From contig CAKASQ030000039.1 of assembly GCA_916988195.3 (NCBI GenBank), positions 1 to 64,000 of the forward strand: 64,000 nt of DNA. Reading direction: 5' to 3'. Source of the stretch: Oscillospiraceae bacterium (lineage in GTDB: Bacteria > Bacillota > Clostridia > Oscillospirales > Oscillospiraceae). Made by a program: the position numbers and the translations under genes. The first letter of the stretch is position 1, and the number at the start of each line of letters is the position of its first letter. This document shows, piece after piece, positions 33,489 through 42,801 of this stretch. The notes under the pieces are model-generated. The model was not told the DNA's origin, searched no databases, and saw only the letters and a program-made list of their open reading frames with translations.

Positions 33489-34985
33489 TTAATACAAATC
33501 CATCCACTTGACGGTTTGGTCGATTCTTGCAAACGTGATGCTCAGGACATGGCCGCCGGGAGAGACAATATCGAGCACATAGTAGCTGTCGGCCACGAAC
33601 TGGAGGTTCGCGCACGCGCCCGATTCGTCCGTATAAACCTCCTGCCACGCCCACTTTTTGAGCGTCTTGTCCCCGTCCGGGAGCTTTTCGAAGACCGACT
33701 GCATCGTGTCTCCCAGCGCAATTTCGCGCGCGGCGGAAAGCGTGGAGGTCACGCCGGTCGAGGTGTCTTCTGCGAAGCGGAAATTGATCCCGCGCAGACG
33801 AAGGATCAGCTGCTCGTCGTAATTGAAAACATACATTACGCCGCCGGCTTCCATGCCGACGCCCGCCATCGTATCCGACCAGACCTGATTGGGCTTGCCG
33901 ATGAGCGCAAGTACCGTGTTATAGTCCATCCCGGTTTCCACGCCGTTTTCCAGCACGAACTCGCCGTCCTGTACAGGGGTATCCCGGCCGCGCACGCAGC
34001 TGGCGCCAAGATGCGCGTTTTCAGAAGGAAGCTCCTCTGTTTCGCCGTCTGCCTTTGTCCAAAGAAGCGTCCCGAACCCGTTCAGGATGCTCTCGCGCTC
34101 GGCTTGGTTCGAAAGATAACGGAGCGAAACCGTTTCCCCGGTATCGGGGTCGACAGCAGTCAGCGTCACGTCGTCGGTTTCCGCTTGAGAAAGCGTCCAG
34201 GTGGTCGTAAAATCGAAGCCGTTTTCTATTCCGTCCGGCCAGGGCGCAAAGCCGTATGTATCTTCATCCCGCCCCTCGAGCGCAGCGGCAAAGACCCGCT
34301 TCGCGTTTGTGAGTGCCTGCGCGTTGGACATGCCCTCGCAGGCCGTCATGTTGAGCCGCAGAGAAGGCTTCGTCTTCATCGAGGCCGCGCAGAGGCCGGT
34401 CAGCGGCGCGTTTTCTTCAAACCAGCCGCTGTCTTCCAATTCGTGCTCGCTTACAAACTGGATGAATTCGGCCAGCATGTCCGATAAATAGCGGTAGCTG
34501 TCTGCGTCCCACGAAAAGGGCTCGCCCTGCAAGATATCCTTGAACAGGCAGTATAAAAGCGTCGTGCGCGAGGTGTCGTCGCTGTAGCACTCGAGCGCCT
34601 CCCGGTCGGACAGCAGCTCCGGCAGAATCAGCGGAAGAACCTCCTCCGGCCGCTGCCGGAGCTTCATATAGGCTGAACGGTGCGCCTGCACGTAATCCTG
34701 ATAGAGCGCGTCTTCGTTCTCCAGCGGCTCTGCAAACTGCTCGAGCAGCGTTTCAACCGGCTCTTCCATGACGACTGCCCGCGATGCGCTGACTGCGGCG
34801 CTTTTCATCATCGGCGCCATTTCGTCTGTACTGGCAGTCTCGCCCGTGTCTGCGCTTTCAGCCGTAAGCGAAGCTTGCAGGGGAGCGGCGGGAAGCGCAG
34901 GGCGGCGGTTTTTCCGCGCGCAGCCTGTCATGGAAGCAAGCAGCACGAGCGAAAGCAGCAGCGCGATTCGTTTTATGTTTCTCAT
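33489..34985 (-). CDS. Predicted lipoprotein of unknown function
   Basis: This 498-residue protein has a lipoprotein signal (IALLLSLVLLASMTGC, lipobox Cys about residue 22). A low-complexity Ala/Thr/Glu stretch follows, then a helical region and a C-terminal half with segments like GMDYNTVLALIGKPNQVWSD and EIALGDTMQSVFEKLPDGDK, which recall BamE-like or repeat beta-alpha folds. No family is assigned. It is a single gene. Confidence 0.75.
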   Translation of the reverse strand: MRNIKRIALLLSLVLLASMTGCARKNRRPALPAAPLQASLTAESADTGETASTDEMAPMMKSAAVSASRAVVMEEPVETLLEQFAEPLENEDALYQDYVQAHRSAYMKLRQRPEEVLPLILPELLSDREALECYSDDTSRTTLLYCLFKDILQGEPFSWDADSYRYLSDMLAEFIQFVSEHELEDSGWFEENAPLTGLCAASMKTKPSLRLNMTACEGMSNAQALTNAKRVFAAALEGRDEDTYGFAPWPDGIENGFDFTTTWTLSQAETDDVTLTAVDPDTGETVSLRYLSNQAERESILNGFGTLLWTKADGETEELPSENAHLGASCVRGRDTPVQDGEFVLENGVETGMDYNTVLALIGKPNQVWSDTMAGVGMEAGGVMYVFNYDEQLILRLRGINFRFAEDTSTGVTSTLSAAREIALGDTMQSVFEKLPDGDKTLKKWAWQEVYTDESGACANLQFVADSYYVLDIVSPGGHVLSITFARIDQTVKWMDLY

Positions 34986-35080
34986 CTTGTACCCTCCGGG
35001 AATTACTGAGCCTATTTTAGCAGAAATTTTTCTGAAAAGGCAGCTGTTTCCGGCATTTTAAGGATTTTTAAAAATTCCCG

Positions 35081-35626
35081 TTAAAGCGCGAACGTGCGGT
35101 AGACCTCGCCGGTCTCAATATTCTTCCACGAGAACACGCCGCTTTCAAAAACCATGTAGCTGTGCGGCGAGTTTTCCTTCGGAATCGACACCGAGCCGGG
35201 GTTCAGATACATGAAGTCGCCGCAGTCTTCACACGCGGGAACATGCGTGTGGCCGTGGAGCAGAATGTCGCCCTTGGAAAACGGCAGCGGATGGGCTTTG
35301 TTGATCACGTGCCCGTGCGTGAGATAGACGGCTCTGCCGGAAAGTTCTAAAAAGCCGTAGTCTGCCAGCACGGGGAACGGAAGCACCATCTGGTCAACCT
35401 CGCAGTCGCAGTTGCCGCGCACGCAGAGGATTTTCTCCTTGAGGGGGCTCAGCTGCGCGATGACCTCCTTCGGCGCGTACTCCTTCGGCAGATCGTTTCT
35501 CGGGCCGTGGTAGAGAATGTCGCCGAGGAAAATGAGCCGGTCGGGCTGCTCTTTTTTGTAAGCTTCCAGCATGCGCGCGCACCAGTAAGAAGAGCCGTGC
35601 AGGTCGGACGCAATCATCAGTTTCAT
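35081..35626 (-). CDS. YfcE/MJ0936-type metallophosphoesterase
   Basis: This 181-residue protein has all calcineurin-like motifs: MIASDLHGS, IFLGDILYHGPR, VRGNCDCE, YLTHGHV and ILLHGHTHVP. It matches small YfcE-like phosphodiesterases. The start has GGAGGAACCCGAT. The natural substrate is unknown. Confidence 0.92.
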   Translation of the reverse strand: MKLMIASDLHGSSYWCARMLEAYKKEQPDRLIFLGDILYHGPRNDLPKEYAPKEVIAQLSPLKEKILCVRGNCDCEVDQMVLPFPVLADYGFLELSGRAVYLTHGHVINKAHPLPFSKGDILLHGHTHVPACEDCGDFMYLNPGSVSIPKENSPHSYMVFESGVFSWKNIETGEVYRTFAL

Positions 35627-35752
35627 ATCGGGTTCCTCCTTGGGATGTTTTCTCTATTCTACCGCATCCGGGTGAAAAAGAGAAGCGCCGGTTTCCGTTT
35701 TTTTGCCCGGATGCGGCAATTCTTCTCTTCGCTGCTTTGTCGTAATTCACAC

Positions 35753-35781
35753 TTGATTTTGCTCCTCCTGCGCCGTAAAAT
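35753..35781 (+). promoter_or_regulatory. Promoter of glutamine synthetase
   Basis: TTGATT (35753-35758), 17 bp, TAAAAT (35776-35781). Confidence 0.6.
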
Positions 35782-35845
35782 ATCCGTATATTTGAAATTT
35801 TAAGCATTTGTGCGCGGATTGCGCGCGGAAAAGGAGGATGCAGAC

Positions 35846-37948
35846 ATGAGTGAACTGGCCAATCGAATTCCTGCCCTGTTTGGCAGCTGCGTATTTAATG
35901 AGGAGACGATGGAGCAGTACATCCAGTCCTCCGCCATGGACGCATGGCGCTCGTGTTTGCAGGAGGGCAAGGCGCTGAGTCTCGCCGTCGCCAACGACAT
36001 CGCGGACGGCATGAAGGCCTGGGCCTTAGAGCACGGCGCGACGCATTTTACCCACTGGTTCCAGCCCATGACCGGCTACACCGCCGAAAAGCACGACAGC
36101 TTTATTTCTCCCGCCGGACACGGCCGGATTGTCATGGAGTTTTCTGGCAAGGAGCTCGTGCGCGGCGAGCCGGATGCGTCCAGCTTCCCCTCGGGCGGCC
36201 TGCGTGCAACGTTTGAGGCGCGCGGCTATACCGCGTGGGACCCCACGGCCTACGCCTTTTTGAAGGACAACACGCTCTATATCCCGACGGTCTTCTTCTC
36301 CTACTCCGGAGAGGCGCTCGATAAAAAAACGCCGCTTCTGCGCTCGATCGACGCGATGAGCCGGCAGGCGGTCCGGATTCTCCGCCTCTTCGGCGACACG
36401 AAGACCAAAAAGGTTTCAGCAAACGTCGGCCCCGAGCAGGAATATTTCCTTGTTGATAAGGAGCTCTATTTAAAGCGCGAGGACCTTCGCATGTGCGGCC
36501 GGACGCTCTTCGGCGCAAAGCCCCCCAAGGGGCAGGAGCTGGACGATCATTATTATGGCTCCATTCGCCCGCGCGTGACGGCCTATATGCAGGACCTGGA
36601 CGAAGAGCTCTGGAAGCTCGGCATCTACTCCAAGACCAAGCACAACGAGGTCGCCCCCAGCCAGCACGAGATGGCCCCTGTGTACTGCGACTGCAACACA
36701 GCCTGCGACCAGAACCAGCTGACGATGGATATCATGAAGAAGGTCGCTGACCGGCACGGCCTCGTCTGCCTGCTGCATGAAAAGCCCTTCGCGGGCGTGA
36801 ACGGCTCCGGCAAGCACGACAACTGGTCTTTATCCACCGACTCCGGCGAAAACCTCTTTGCCCCCGGCAAAACGCCCAGCCAGAACGCGCAGTTTTTGCT
36901 GTTCCTCACGGCCTTCATTGAGGGCGTCGACGAGTATCAGGAGCTTCTTCGCTCGACAGTCGCGTTCGCCGGAAACGACCACAGACTTGGCGCGCAGGAA
37001 GCGCCTCCCGCCGTCATTTCCATCTATCTTGGAGACGAGCTGAGCGACGTCATTGACTCCATCATCGGAGAGACCGACTACACCGACCGCAAAAAGGGCG
37101 CGCTTCGCATCGGCGTGGACGTTCTGCCCACAATTCCGCAGGACACGACCGACCGCAACCGTACCTCGCCTTTGGCTTTCACAGGCAACAAGTTTGAGTT
37201 CCGTATGCTGGGCTCGAGCCAGTCCATTTCCGGACCCAACATCGTCCTCAACACGATCATGGCAGAATCGCTCCGCAAATACGCGGACGTTTTGGAAAAG
37301 GCCGACAACTTTGAGTCCGCGCTCCACACCCTGATCCGCGACGCGCTGCGCGAGCACCGCCGGATTTTATTTAACGGCAACGGATATGAGGGAAGCTGGC
37401 TCGAGGAAGCCGCGCGCCGCGGCCTTGCAAACCTTGTCTCCACAGCCGACGCGCTGCCCGCGTTCATTCTGGAGAAGAACATTGACCTTCTGTCCCGGCA
37501 CGGCGTGTTCAGCCGCAGCGAAATGATGGCGCGGCACGAGATCCACATGGAAAACTACAGCAAGGTTATCAAGATTGAGACCTCTACGCTCATCGACATC
37601 GTCCAGCACACGCTGTTAAATGCCGCAACGGCCTATACGCGCGACCTTTGCACCACGATTTTGCAGAAGAAGGCCGCGCTTCCGGGCGAAACCTGCCGGG
37701 TCGAATCCGCGCTCGCTGCGTCCGTCAGCCGCCTTGGAGAAGACCTTCTCGACCGCTGCGCCGCGCTCAAGACCGCGCTCGACACCATGCCCAAGGGCCT
37801 TGACGCGGAAGCTGAGATGCACTACTGCCACGACCAGTTAGTGCCCGCCATGGGCAAGGTCCGCGAGACGATCGACCATCTCGAGACACTCGTTGCCAGC
37901 CCCTATTGGCCGGTGCCCACCTACTGCGACTTACTTTTCTCTGTTTAA
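35846..37948 (+). CDS. glnN: Glutamine synthetase type III
   Basis: This protein of about 700 residues has type III GS features: the long N-terminal domain (FGSCVFNEETMEQYI, HWFQPMTGYTAEKHDSFI), the active-site glutamates in VGPEQEYFLVDKELYLKRED, KHNEVAPSQHEMAPVYCDCN, the ATP-binding NGSGKHDNWSLSTDSGENLF and EFRMLGSSQSISGPNIVLNT. It makes glutamine from glutamate and ammonia and is the main ammonium-assimilating enzyme type in many gut anaerobes. The start ATG is set by AAAAGGAGGATGCAGAC. Confidence 0.96.
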   Translation: MSELANRIPALFGSCVFNEETMEQYIQSSAMDAWRSCLQEGKALSLAVANDIADGMKAWALEHGATHFTHWFQPMTGYTAEKHDSFISPAGHGRIVMEFSGKELVRGEPDASSFPSGGLRATFEARGYTAWDPTAYAFLKDNTLYIPTVFFSYSGEALDKKTPLLRSIDAMSRQAVRILRLFGDTKTKKVSANVGPEQEYFLVDKELYLKREDLRMCGRTLFGAKPPKGQELDDHYYGSIRPRVTAYMQDLDEELWKLGIYSKTKHNEVAPSQHEMAPVYCDCNTACDQNQLTMDIMKKVADRHGLVCLLHEKPFAGVNGSGKHDNWSLSTDSGENLFAPGKTPSQNAQFLLFLTAFIEGVDEYQELLRSTVAFAGNDHRLGAQEAPPAVISIYLGDELSDVIDSIIGETDYTDRKKGALRIGVDVLPTIPQDTTDRNRTSPLAFTGNKFEFRMLGSSQSISGPNIVLNTIMAESLRKYADVLEKADNFESALHTLIRDALREHRRILFNGNGYEGSWLEEAARRGLANLVSTADALPAFILEKNIDLLSRHGVFSRSEMMARHEIHMENYSKVIKIETSTLIDIVQHTLLNAATAYTRDLCTTILQKKAALPGETCRVESALAASVSRLGEDLLDRCAALKTALDTMPKGLDAEAEMHYCHDQLVPAMGKVRETIDHLETLVASPYWPVPTYCDLLFSV

Positions 37949-37967
37949 GAAAGCACTTTCCTTCGGG

Positions 37968-38115
37968 CTCGTAGGGGTCGATGCCCACATTGGCCCGGCA
38001 AACCGCACCGTTTTTACGGAAATCTGCGGCGAATTCGTAACTTCCTCAGGGCGGGCAGAGTCGTCCGCCCCTACGAGATTTCTGAAATCTTCCCGGTCAC
38101 GCGTAGGGGTCGATG
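37968..38115. repeat. Copy 2 of the 110-bp MITE/REP-like repeat, plus a partial third end
   Basis: 37968-38077 begins CTCGTAGGGG and ends CCCCTACGAG, a perfect 10-bp terminal inverted repeat, 110 bp overall. A further CGTAGGGGTCGATGCGCATT follows at about 38102, which resembles the start of another unit. The right part matches 25975-26003. Confidence 0.75.
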
Positions 38116-38130
38116 CGCATTGAATAGCAG

Positions 38131-38175
38131 AAAATCTCCCCGAAAGATTCGCTCTTCCGGGGAGATTTCATTTTT
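38131..38175. terminator. Terminator between glnN and the second L,D-transpeptidase
   Basis: The stem AAATCTCCCCG / CGGGGAGATTT is followed by CATTTTT on the plus strand. It reaches the stop region of the convergent gene. Confidence 0.75.
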
Positions 38176-39640
38176 ACGACTGCAAAATTCTTGTGGTCTC
38201 GGGGTCTGGCTCGAACCACTTGTTCTTACCGAAGAGGATGATCGCGTCACCCACCTCGACGGTCTCAAAGATCGTCGGCATCGCGTCGACGGGGATATTG
38301 ACGCAGCCGTGGCTGCCGCCGTTGACGTAAAAGTCCTTGCCGAAGTGCGTCCGCCACGACGCGTCATGCAGGCCGTACGCGCCGTCGATCCCAATCCAGT
38401 ATTTTGAGAACACGAGGTAATCCTCGCCGCTCATCCACTGGTCGGTCTCCTTGTTGTACGCGTAGTAAAGGCCCGTGATCGTCTGGAAGCCGTTGAGGTT
38501 GCCGGTCACAACGTCGGTCGAGATGACGACCTCGCCCTCTTTGTAGACCGTCAGCTTCTGGTTGTCGATGTCGACCTCGACGTACACATCCGTAAGCGGT
38601 TCATACGGCTCGCCGTTTTTATAGAGCAGCAGCTGCGCGCGGATATCGTCAAACGTCAGCGTCGTGAGCGCTTCGGTGAGCGTCTGCTTGAGGCTCTCGG
38701 TGTCCAGCTGATAGTCGACCTTCAGAAAACCCATCGGCTTCGGGCCGTCCACATACGTATTTAAAATGAACGACGTATTGCTCACATCCGCCAGCGCCTT
38801 CCAGCCCGCGATCAGCACATCCAGCTTGTCCTCGTCGACCTGAATGCTGCCGTCTTTCTTCACCGACACAAGCGGCAAAAGCTCGGCTTGCGTCAGCGTG
38901 ACGATTTTATTCTGCTCCGTCTGCCCCTCGAGATTGAGGTCCAGCTTCACGGAGACATCGGCCAGCTTTTCCTGCAAAAGCTCGTTAAAGTCAAAATTCG
39001 TGTTCTTTGCCGTGATCTCCGGCTGCGCGTAGCACCCGGAAACGCCGGTCACCTCAAAGCTCACGCTCTGCGGCGCGCTGGCGTCGACCGTAAGCGCTGC
39101 AGCCGCCTCCCGAAGCGCCGCGCGCACGGGCTCGAGCTCCAATTCGTTCCCCTGCACCGCATCCACGACGCGGAACTTTTCGCCGTCAAACTCCATGTAC
39201 GCATCCTGTGCCCGCCTGCGGGACATGGCCTCTAAATCATCCACGACCCGCTCGTCGGTGTACCGCACGAGATCGGCGCGAACCGTGCCCGGCTGCGTGT
39301 GCGTCTGCGCGCGCCATTCGAGCTTTTCTGTCACACCCTTCTGATCGAAAATATCCGGGTTCATGCGTTCATCCGCCGTAAACCCGGCTGCGATTGTCTG
39401 CTTCGTCGCATCGAGAAGCCCAAGCGCATCGAGTGTATACACGCCGACCGCCTCGCCGTTTTCCGTCACGGTGAGCGTCGTCTGCTCTGCGTTTTGCAGC
39501 ATCGCCTCATACTGCTCAAAAATTGTCCGCTGCATCTGCTCCGCGTCCTGCGCTGTGCTGTACAACCGGTAATACGCAAAACCCGCGCCCGCGCCAAGCA
39601 CCAGCAGCACACAAAGCGCAATGATCAGTCCTTTTTTCAT
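38174..39640 (-). CDS. L,D-transpeptidase (YkuD), paralogue
   Basis: This 488-residue protein has an N-terminal helix (GLIIALCVLLVLGAGAGFAYY), PG_binding_4-like region (about 50-330) and a YkuD domain with GLHDASWRTHFGKDFYVNGG and SHGCVNIPVDAMPTIFETVE. It has the same layout as 26122-27597. Two paralogues 11 kb apart suggest extensive 3-3 cross-linking or division of labour in envelope maturation. Confidence 0.92.
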   Translation of the reverse strand: MKKGLIIALCVLLVLGAGAGFAYYRLYSTAQDAEQMQRTIFEQYEAMLQNAEQTTLTVTENGEAVGVYTLDALGLLDATKQTIAAGFTADERMNPDIFDQKGVTEKLEWRAQTHTQPGTVRADLVRYTDERVVDDLEAMSRRRAQDAYMEFDGEKFRVVDAVQGNELELEPVRAALREAAAALTVDASAPQSVSFEVTGVSGCYAQPEITAKNTNFDFNELLQEKLADVSVKLDLNLEGQTEQNKIVTLTQAELLPLVSVKKDGSIQVDEDKLDVLIAGWKALADVSNTSFILNTYVDGPKPMGFLKVDYQLDTESLKQTLTEALTTLTFDDIRAQLLLYKNGEPYEPLTDVYVEVDIDNQKLTVYKEGEVVISTDVVTGNLNGFQTITGLYYAYNKETDQWMSGEDYLVFSKYWIGIDGAYGLHDASWRTHFGKDFYVNGGSHGCVNIPVDAMPTIFETVEVGDAIILFGKNKWFEPDPETTRILQS

Positions 39641-39747
39641 ATGTTCTTTTTCTCCGTCTCTTTCGTCCGCCGGCTTCCCCGGCAGCTATCTCCCATAGTA
39701 TACCATACCGGGCGCGCGATGCAATCCCGACTTTCGACTTTTTCCGC

Positions 39748-40464
39748 TTATTTTTCGATACCCCACTGGGAAAGCGGATAGCGCTGCATCGCGCCGAAGA
39801 TTTTTGTCTTGAGGTCGGGATACTGCGCCTGCAAGCCGGAAATCAGGTCCTTGACCTCCTGCCGCTTCGTGTGCTTGTCGGCAGGGCAGACGTTGTGGAT
39901 AACGGGAAGGTCCTGCGCCGCGGCAAAGTGTGAGATGGCCTTCTCGCCCACGTAGAGCATCGGGCGGATCTGCGTCACACCGGAGCGGCTTAAATACGTC
40001 ACCGGCTCAAAGCAGCCGATCCTTCCTTCATATAATAAGCTCATCAGAAACGTCTCGACCGCGTCGTCAAAATGGTGGCCCAGCGCGATTTTCCCAAAGC
40101 CGAGCTCGCGGATCGTATCATTCAGCGCGCCCCGGCGCATCTTCGCGCACATCGAGCACGGGTTCTTTTCCTTCCGGTAGTCGAAAATAATCGGGCCGAT
40201 CTCCGTTTTCTTGCAGAAATAGCCCACACGCAAGTTCTTGCAGTACCGCTCGACAGGCGAAAAATCCATGCCGGAGAGCCCCATGTCGATGGTAATCGCC
40301 GCGAGCTCAAAGGGCGCCGGGTAATAGCTTCGCAGCGCGGCGAGCACGGTAAGGAGCGTCAGCGAGTCCTTTCCGCCCGACACGCCGACAGCGATCTTGT
40401 CCCCCGGGGAAATCATATGGTAATCGTCGATGCACTTTCGCATCAAGCCCATCATTTTCTGCAT
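39748..40464 (-). CDS. TtcA-like tRNA 2-thiolation enzyme (PP-loop ATPase)
   Basis: This 238-residue protein has the PP-loop VGVSGGKDSLTLL (about residue 28), the metal/cluster Cys pair CSMCAKMRRG and the GHHFDDAVETFLMSL motif. A further Cys (VCPADK) may be the third cluster ligand. It matches the TtcA/TtuA group that thiolates tRNA (cytidine 32 in TtcA). Exact tRNA position is uncertain. Confidence 0.85.
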   Translation of the reverse strand: MQKMMGLMRKCIDDYHMISPGDKIAVGVSGGKDSLTLLTVLAALRSYYPAPFELAAITIDMGLSGMDFSPVERYCKNLRVGYFCKKTEIGPIIFDYRKEKNPCSMCAKMRRGALNDTIRELGFGKIALGHHFDDAVETFLMSLLYEGRIGCFEPVTYLSRSGVTQIRPMLYVGEKAISHFAAAQDLPVIHNVCPADKHTKRQEVKDLISGLQAQYPDLKTKIFGAMQRYPLSQWGIEK

Positions 40465-40577
40465 CTTTCCGGCCTCCAGATGTGTAATTTGCGTTGCGAG
40501 TATTTGAGAGATTTTAAGAGGATTTAGGAGAATTCACGAACTTATCCCGCGCGTCGTTTATTTTTCAAAAAAAGCGG

Positions 40578-40606
40578 TTGACAGAATTTTTCGCGTGTGA
40601 TATAAA
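40578..40606 (+). promoter_or_regulatory. Promoter of rplM-rpsI
   Basis: TTGACA (40578-40583), 17 bp, TATAAA (40601-40606), 99 bp before rplM. Confidence 0.85.
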
Positions 40607-40704
40607 ATACTGGCGCGCTCAAAGCACTATTGTATGCGCGCGCCTGAGATTTGTCAAAAATTTTTATCATAGAAAGCATCCGCTTTCCAATGGAGGAAAC
40701 AAAC

Positions 40705-41133
40705 ATGACCACTATGGCTAAGAAGGAGACCGTCCAGAGAAAATGGTACGTTCTCGACGCAGCTGGCAAGCCCCTGGGCCGCACGGCTGTCACCGCCGCC
40801 AAGCTTCTGCGCGGCAAGCACAAGGTTGATTTCACCCCGAACGTCGACTGCGGCGATTTCGTCATCATTGTCAACGTTGACAAGGCGATTCTCACCGGCA
40901 GAAAGCTCGACGAGAAGCACTACTATCATCACACCGGCTGGATTGGCAACCTCAAGGACGTCAAGTACCGCACGCTGATGAACGAGCGCCCCGAGTTCGC
41001 CATGGAGCTGGCTGTCAAGGGCATGCTCCCCAAGAACACCATCGGCCGCGCCGCTGCTACCCGCCTGAAGCTTTACAAGGGCGCCGAGCACAACAACGCC
41101 GCACAGAAGCCCGAAGCTTGGACTTTGGACTAA
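40705..41133 (+). CDS. rplM: 50S ribosomal protein L13
   Basis: This 142-residue protein is clearly L13: RKWYVLDAAGKPLGRTAVTA, KHKVDFTPNVDCGDFVIIVN, KMYYHHTGW-type KHYYHHTGWIGNLK, ELAVKGMLPKNTIGRAAATR. The start at MTTMAKKE has TGGAGGAAACAAAC. It is followed 17 bp later by rpsI, the conserved order. Confidence 0.97.
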   Translation: MTTMAKKETVQRKWYVLDAAGKPLGRTAVTAAKLLRGKHKVDFTPNVDCGDFVIIVNVDKAILTGRKLDEKHYYHHTGWIGNLKDVKYRTLMNERPEFAMELAVKGMLPKNTIGRAAATRLKLYKGAEHNNAAQKPEAWTLD

Positions 41134-41150
41134 TCAGGAGGTAACAGACT

Positions 41151-41555
41151 ATGTACGAGAGCAAAAGACAGTATCAGTACGGCACCGGCCGTCGCAAGTC
41201 TTCCGTCGCCCGCGTTCGCCTGTATCAGGGCGGCACCGGCGCTATCACCATCAACGGCCGTGACATCGACGACTACTTCGGTCTCGATACCCTGAAGATG
41301 GTTGTCCGTCAGCCTCTGGCTGCTACCGACCTTCTGGGCAAGGTCGATCTGGTCTGCACCGTCGAAGGCGGCGGCGTCACCGGCCAGGCAGGCGCCATCC
41401 GTCATGGCGTCGCACGCGCACTTCTCGGCGTGAACCCCGAGCTCCGCGCCACCCTCAAGGCCGCAGGCTTCCTGACCCGCGACCCGAGAATGAAGGAAAG
41501 AAAGAAATACGGTCTCAAAGCAGCTCGTCGCGCTCCGCAGTTCAGCAAGCGATAA
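41151..41555 (+). CDS. rpsI: 30S ribosomal protein S9
   Basis: This 134-residue protein has the S9 signatures [40 protein letters not shown] and the basic tail [17 protein letters not shown] that reaches the ribosomal P-site. It is co-transcribed with rplM. Confidence 0.97.
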   Translation: MYESKRQYQYGTGRRKSSVARVRLYQGGTGAITINGRDIDDYFGLDTLKMVVRQPLAATDLLGKVDLVCTVEGGGVTGQAGAIRHGVARALLGVNPELRATLKAAGFLTRDPRMKERKKYGLKAARRAPQFSKR

Positions 41556-41585
41556 TCGACTGCTCAGACTATATCAAAATGGTTC

Positions 41586-41620
41586 AAAAAGCCCGGAAAA
41601 TCAAGGTTTTCCGGGCTTTT
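41586..41620 (+). terminator. Terminator of rplM-rpsI
   Basis: The stem AAAAGCCCGGAAAA / TTTTCCGGGCTTTT. Confidence 0.85.
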
Positions 41621-41661
41621 GCTATATCTAAACGGGATGATATGGTTTGACCAAATTTGGC

Positions 41662-41771
41662 AAAACGAGAGCCGTTTTCACCCAATTTTTAGTGGTCCGC
41701 AAGTGGTTAACCGGCCAAAAAGAGGGCAAAAAGAGGGTCAAGTGGTGCCCAAAGTGGTTAACCGAGAGCCG
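41662..41771. repeat. Short direct repeats in non-coding stretch before the parA fragment
   Basis: AAGTGGTTAACCG occurs at 41701-41713 and 41752-41764; CGAGAGCCG occurs at 41666-41674 and 41763-41771. The stretch 41621-42019 has no convincing gene. The repeats could be remains of partition or replication sites linked to the ParA remnant. Confidence 0.45.
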
Positions 41772-42019
41772 ATTTTTGGGGTGCTTTTCAGCCCTCCTTC
41801 CCCTCGTTTTTTGGCTGTGGCAGTTTGGCATAGTTTGAGCTAATTTGAATAATTGAATATGAATTTGATGTAGCACACAGTATAAATGCTGGGTGCTTTT
41901 TTCATTTCAGGAACTCGTATTCCGGCGATAGAAAGAGCCGTCACTTCACTGTTAATTTTGAAGTGGCGGCTTTTTCTATTTCCAGAAACAACAGCAACAA
42001 TCAGAAATGAGGTGAAGTC

Positions 42020-42406
42020 ATGAACACACAAATCATCGCCATCGCAAACCAGAAAGGCGGCGTTGGCAAAACAACAACCTGTGCGAACTTGGGAATAGGT
42101 CTGGCACAGGCCGGAAAGAAAGTGCTTCTGATCGACGGGGACCCGCAAGGAAGCCTGACAATCAGCTTGGGAAATCCGCAACCAGACAAGCTGCCATTTA
42201 CACTGTCGGATGCAATGGGCAAAATTCTGATGGATCAGCCTATACGCCCCGGAGAAGGTATTCTGCATCATGCAGAAGGCGTTGACCTGATGCCTGCGGA
42301 TATTCAGCTTTCCGGTATGGAGGTTTCTCTGGAAAACGCCATGAGCCGTGAGACTAAGAGCAAGAAAGCGGCAAGTCAGATCATGCAGAGCAGTTTGGAA
42401 ATCTGA
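42020..42406 (+). pseudogene. Truncated ParA/Soj ATPase
   Basis: This encodes 128 residues. The first 105 or so are a classic ParA N-terminus ([60 protein letters not shown]). After AMSRET the sequence turns into [16 protein letters not shown] and stops, so the second half with the DNA-binding and dimer motifs is missing. ParA proteins of this type begin many clostridial conjugative elements. The start follows GAGGTGAAGTC. It is a remnant of a lost element beside rpsI. Confidence 0.82.
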
Positions 42407-42475
42407 GCTATCCCCCAAAAAGCTCTATCCGGTTGCGCTACGCAGCAAAAGTATATAATTGGAACAATTCTATGT

Positions 42476-42513
42476 AAAAATTCCGTAAAATCATATGATT
42501 TTACGGAATTTTT
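42476..42513. terminator. Perfect palindromic terminator
   Basis: AAAAATTCCGTAAAATCA is followed by its complement with essentially no loop (38 bp). It is T-rich and A-rich at its ends, and could act in both directions. Confidence 0.75.
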
Positions 42514-42643
42514 GGTACGACCGACACGATTTACCCCTCCGGGGCATAAACTTCGAACCGTATTGGGCAATAAAAATGCCCACCCCGGTGGGGTGGGTAT
42601 TTTTATGGTACGCCCGACACGATTCGAACGTGCGACCTACAGA
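42513..42643 (-). other. Two tRNA-Arg 3'-end copies (attachment-site remnants)
   Basis: 42606-42643 reads on the minus strand as the last 38 nt of a tRNA-Arg: half anticodon stem TCTGT, AGGTCG, T-arm CACG-TTCGAAT-CGTG, acceptor strand and ACCA end. The D-arm and anticodon are absent, so it is not a functional tRNA. A second partial copy, TGGTACGACCGACACGATT (one mismatch in 19), lies at 42513-42531 in the same orientation. Such 3' tRNA copies are the usual trace of tyrosine-integrase elements. A hairpin AAAAATGCCCACCCC/GGGGTGGGTATTTTT at about 42568-42605 lies between. Confidence 0.7.
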
Positions 42644-42801
42644 GTCAGAGTTTTCAGGCGCATCCTGATAAAATGCTGTGTTTTCAAGGGTTGTACGGTT
42701 TTTATCGAAAACACCCGGTTTCGCTGAATTTCTTGAAAGCCATGAAAACACAGGGCAAACCAGCTTTTGAGACTTCGCGGACAATAGTAGTCAAACAGTA
42801 G

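Noticed and set aside
42606-42643. Functional tRNA-Arg gene
   Set aside because: Only the 3' half is present; D-arm, anticodon loop and 5' acceptor strand are missing.
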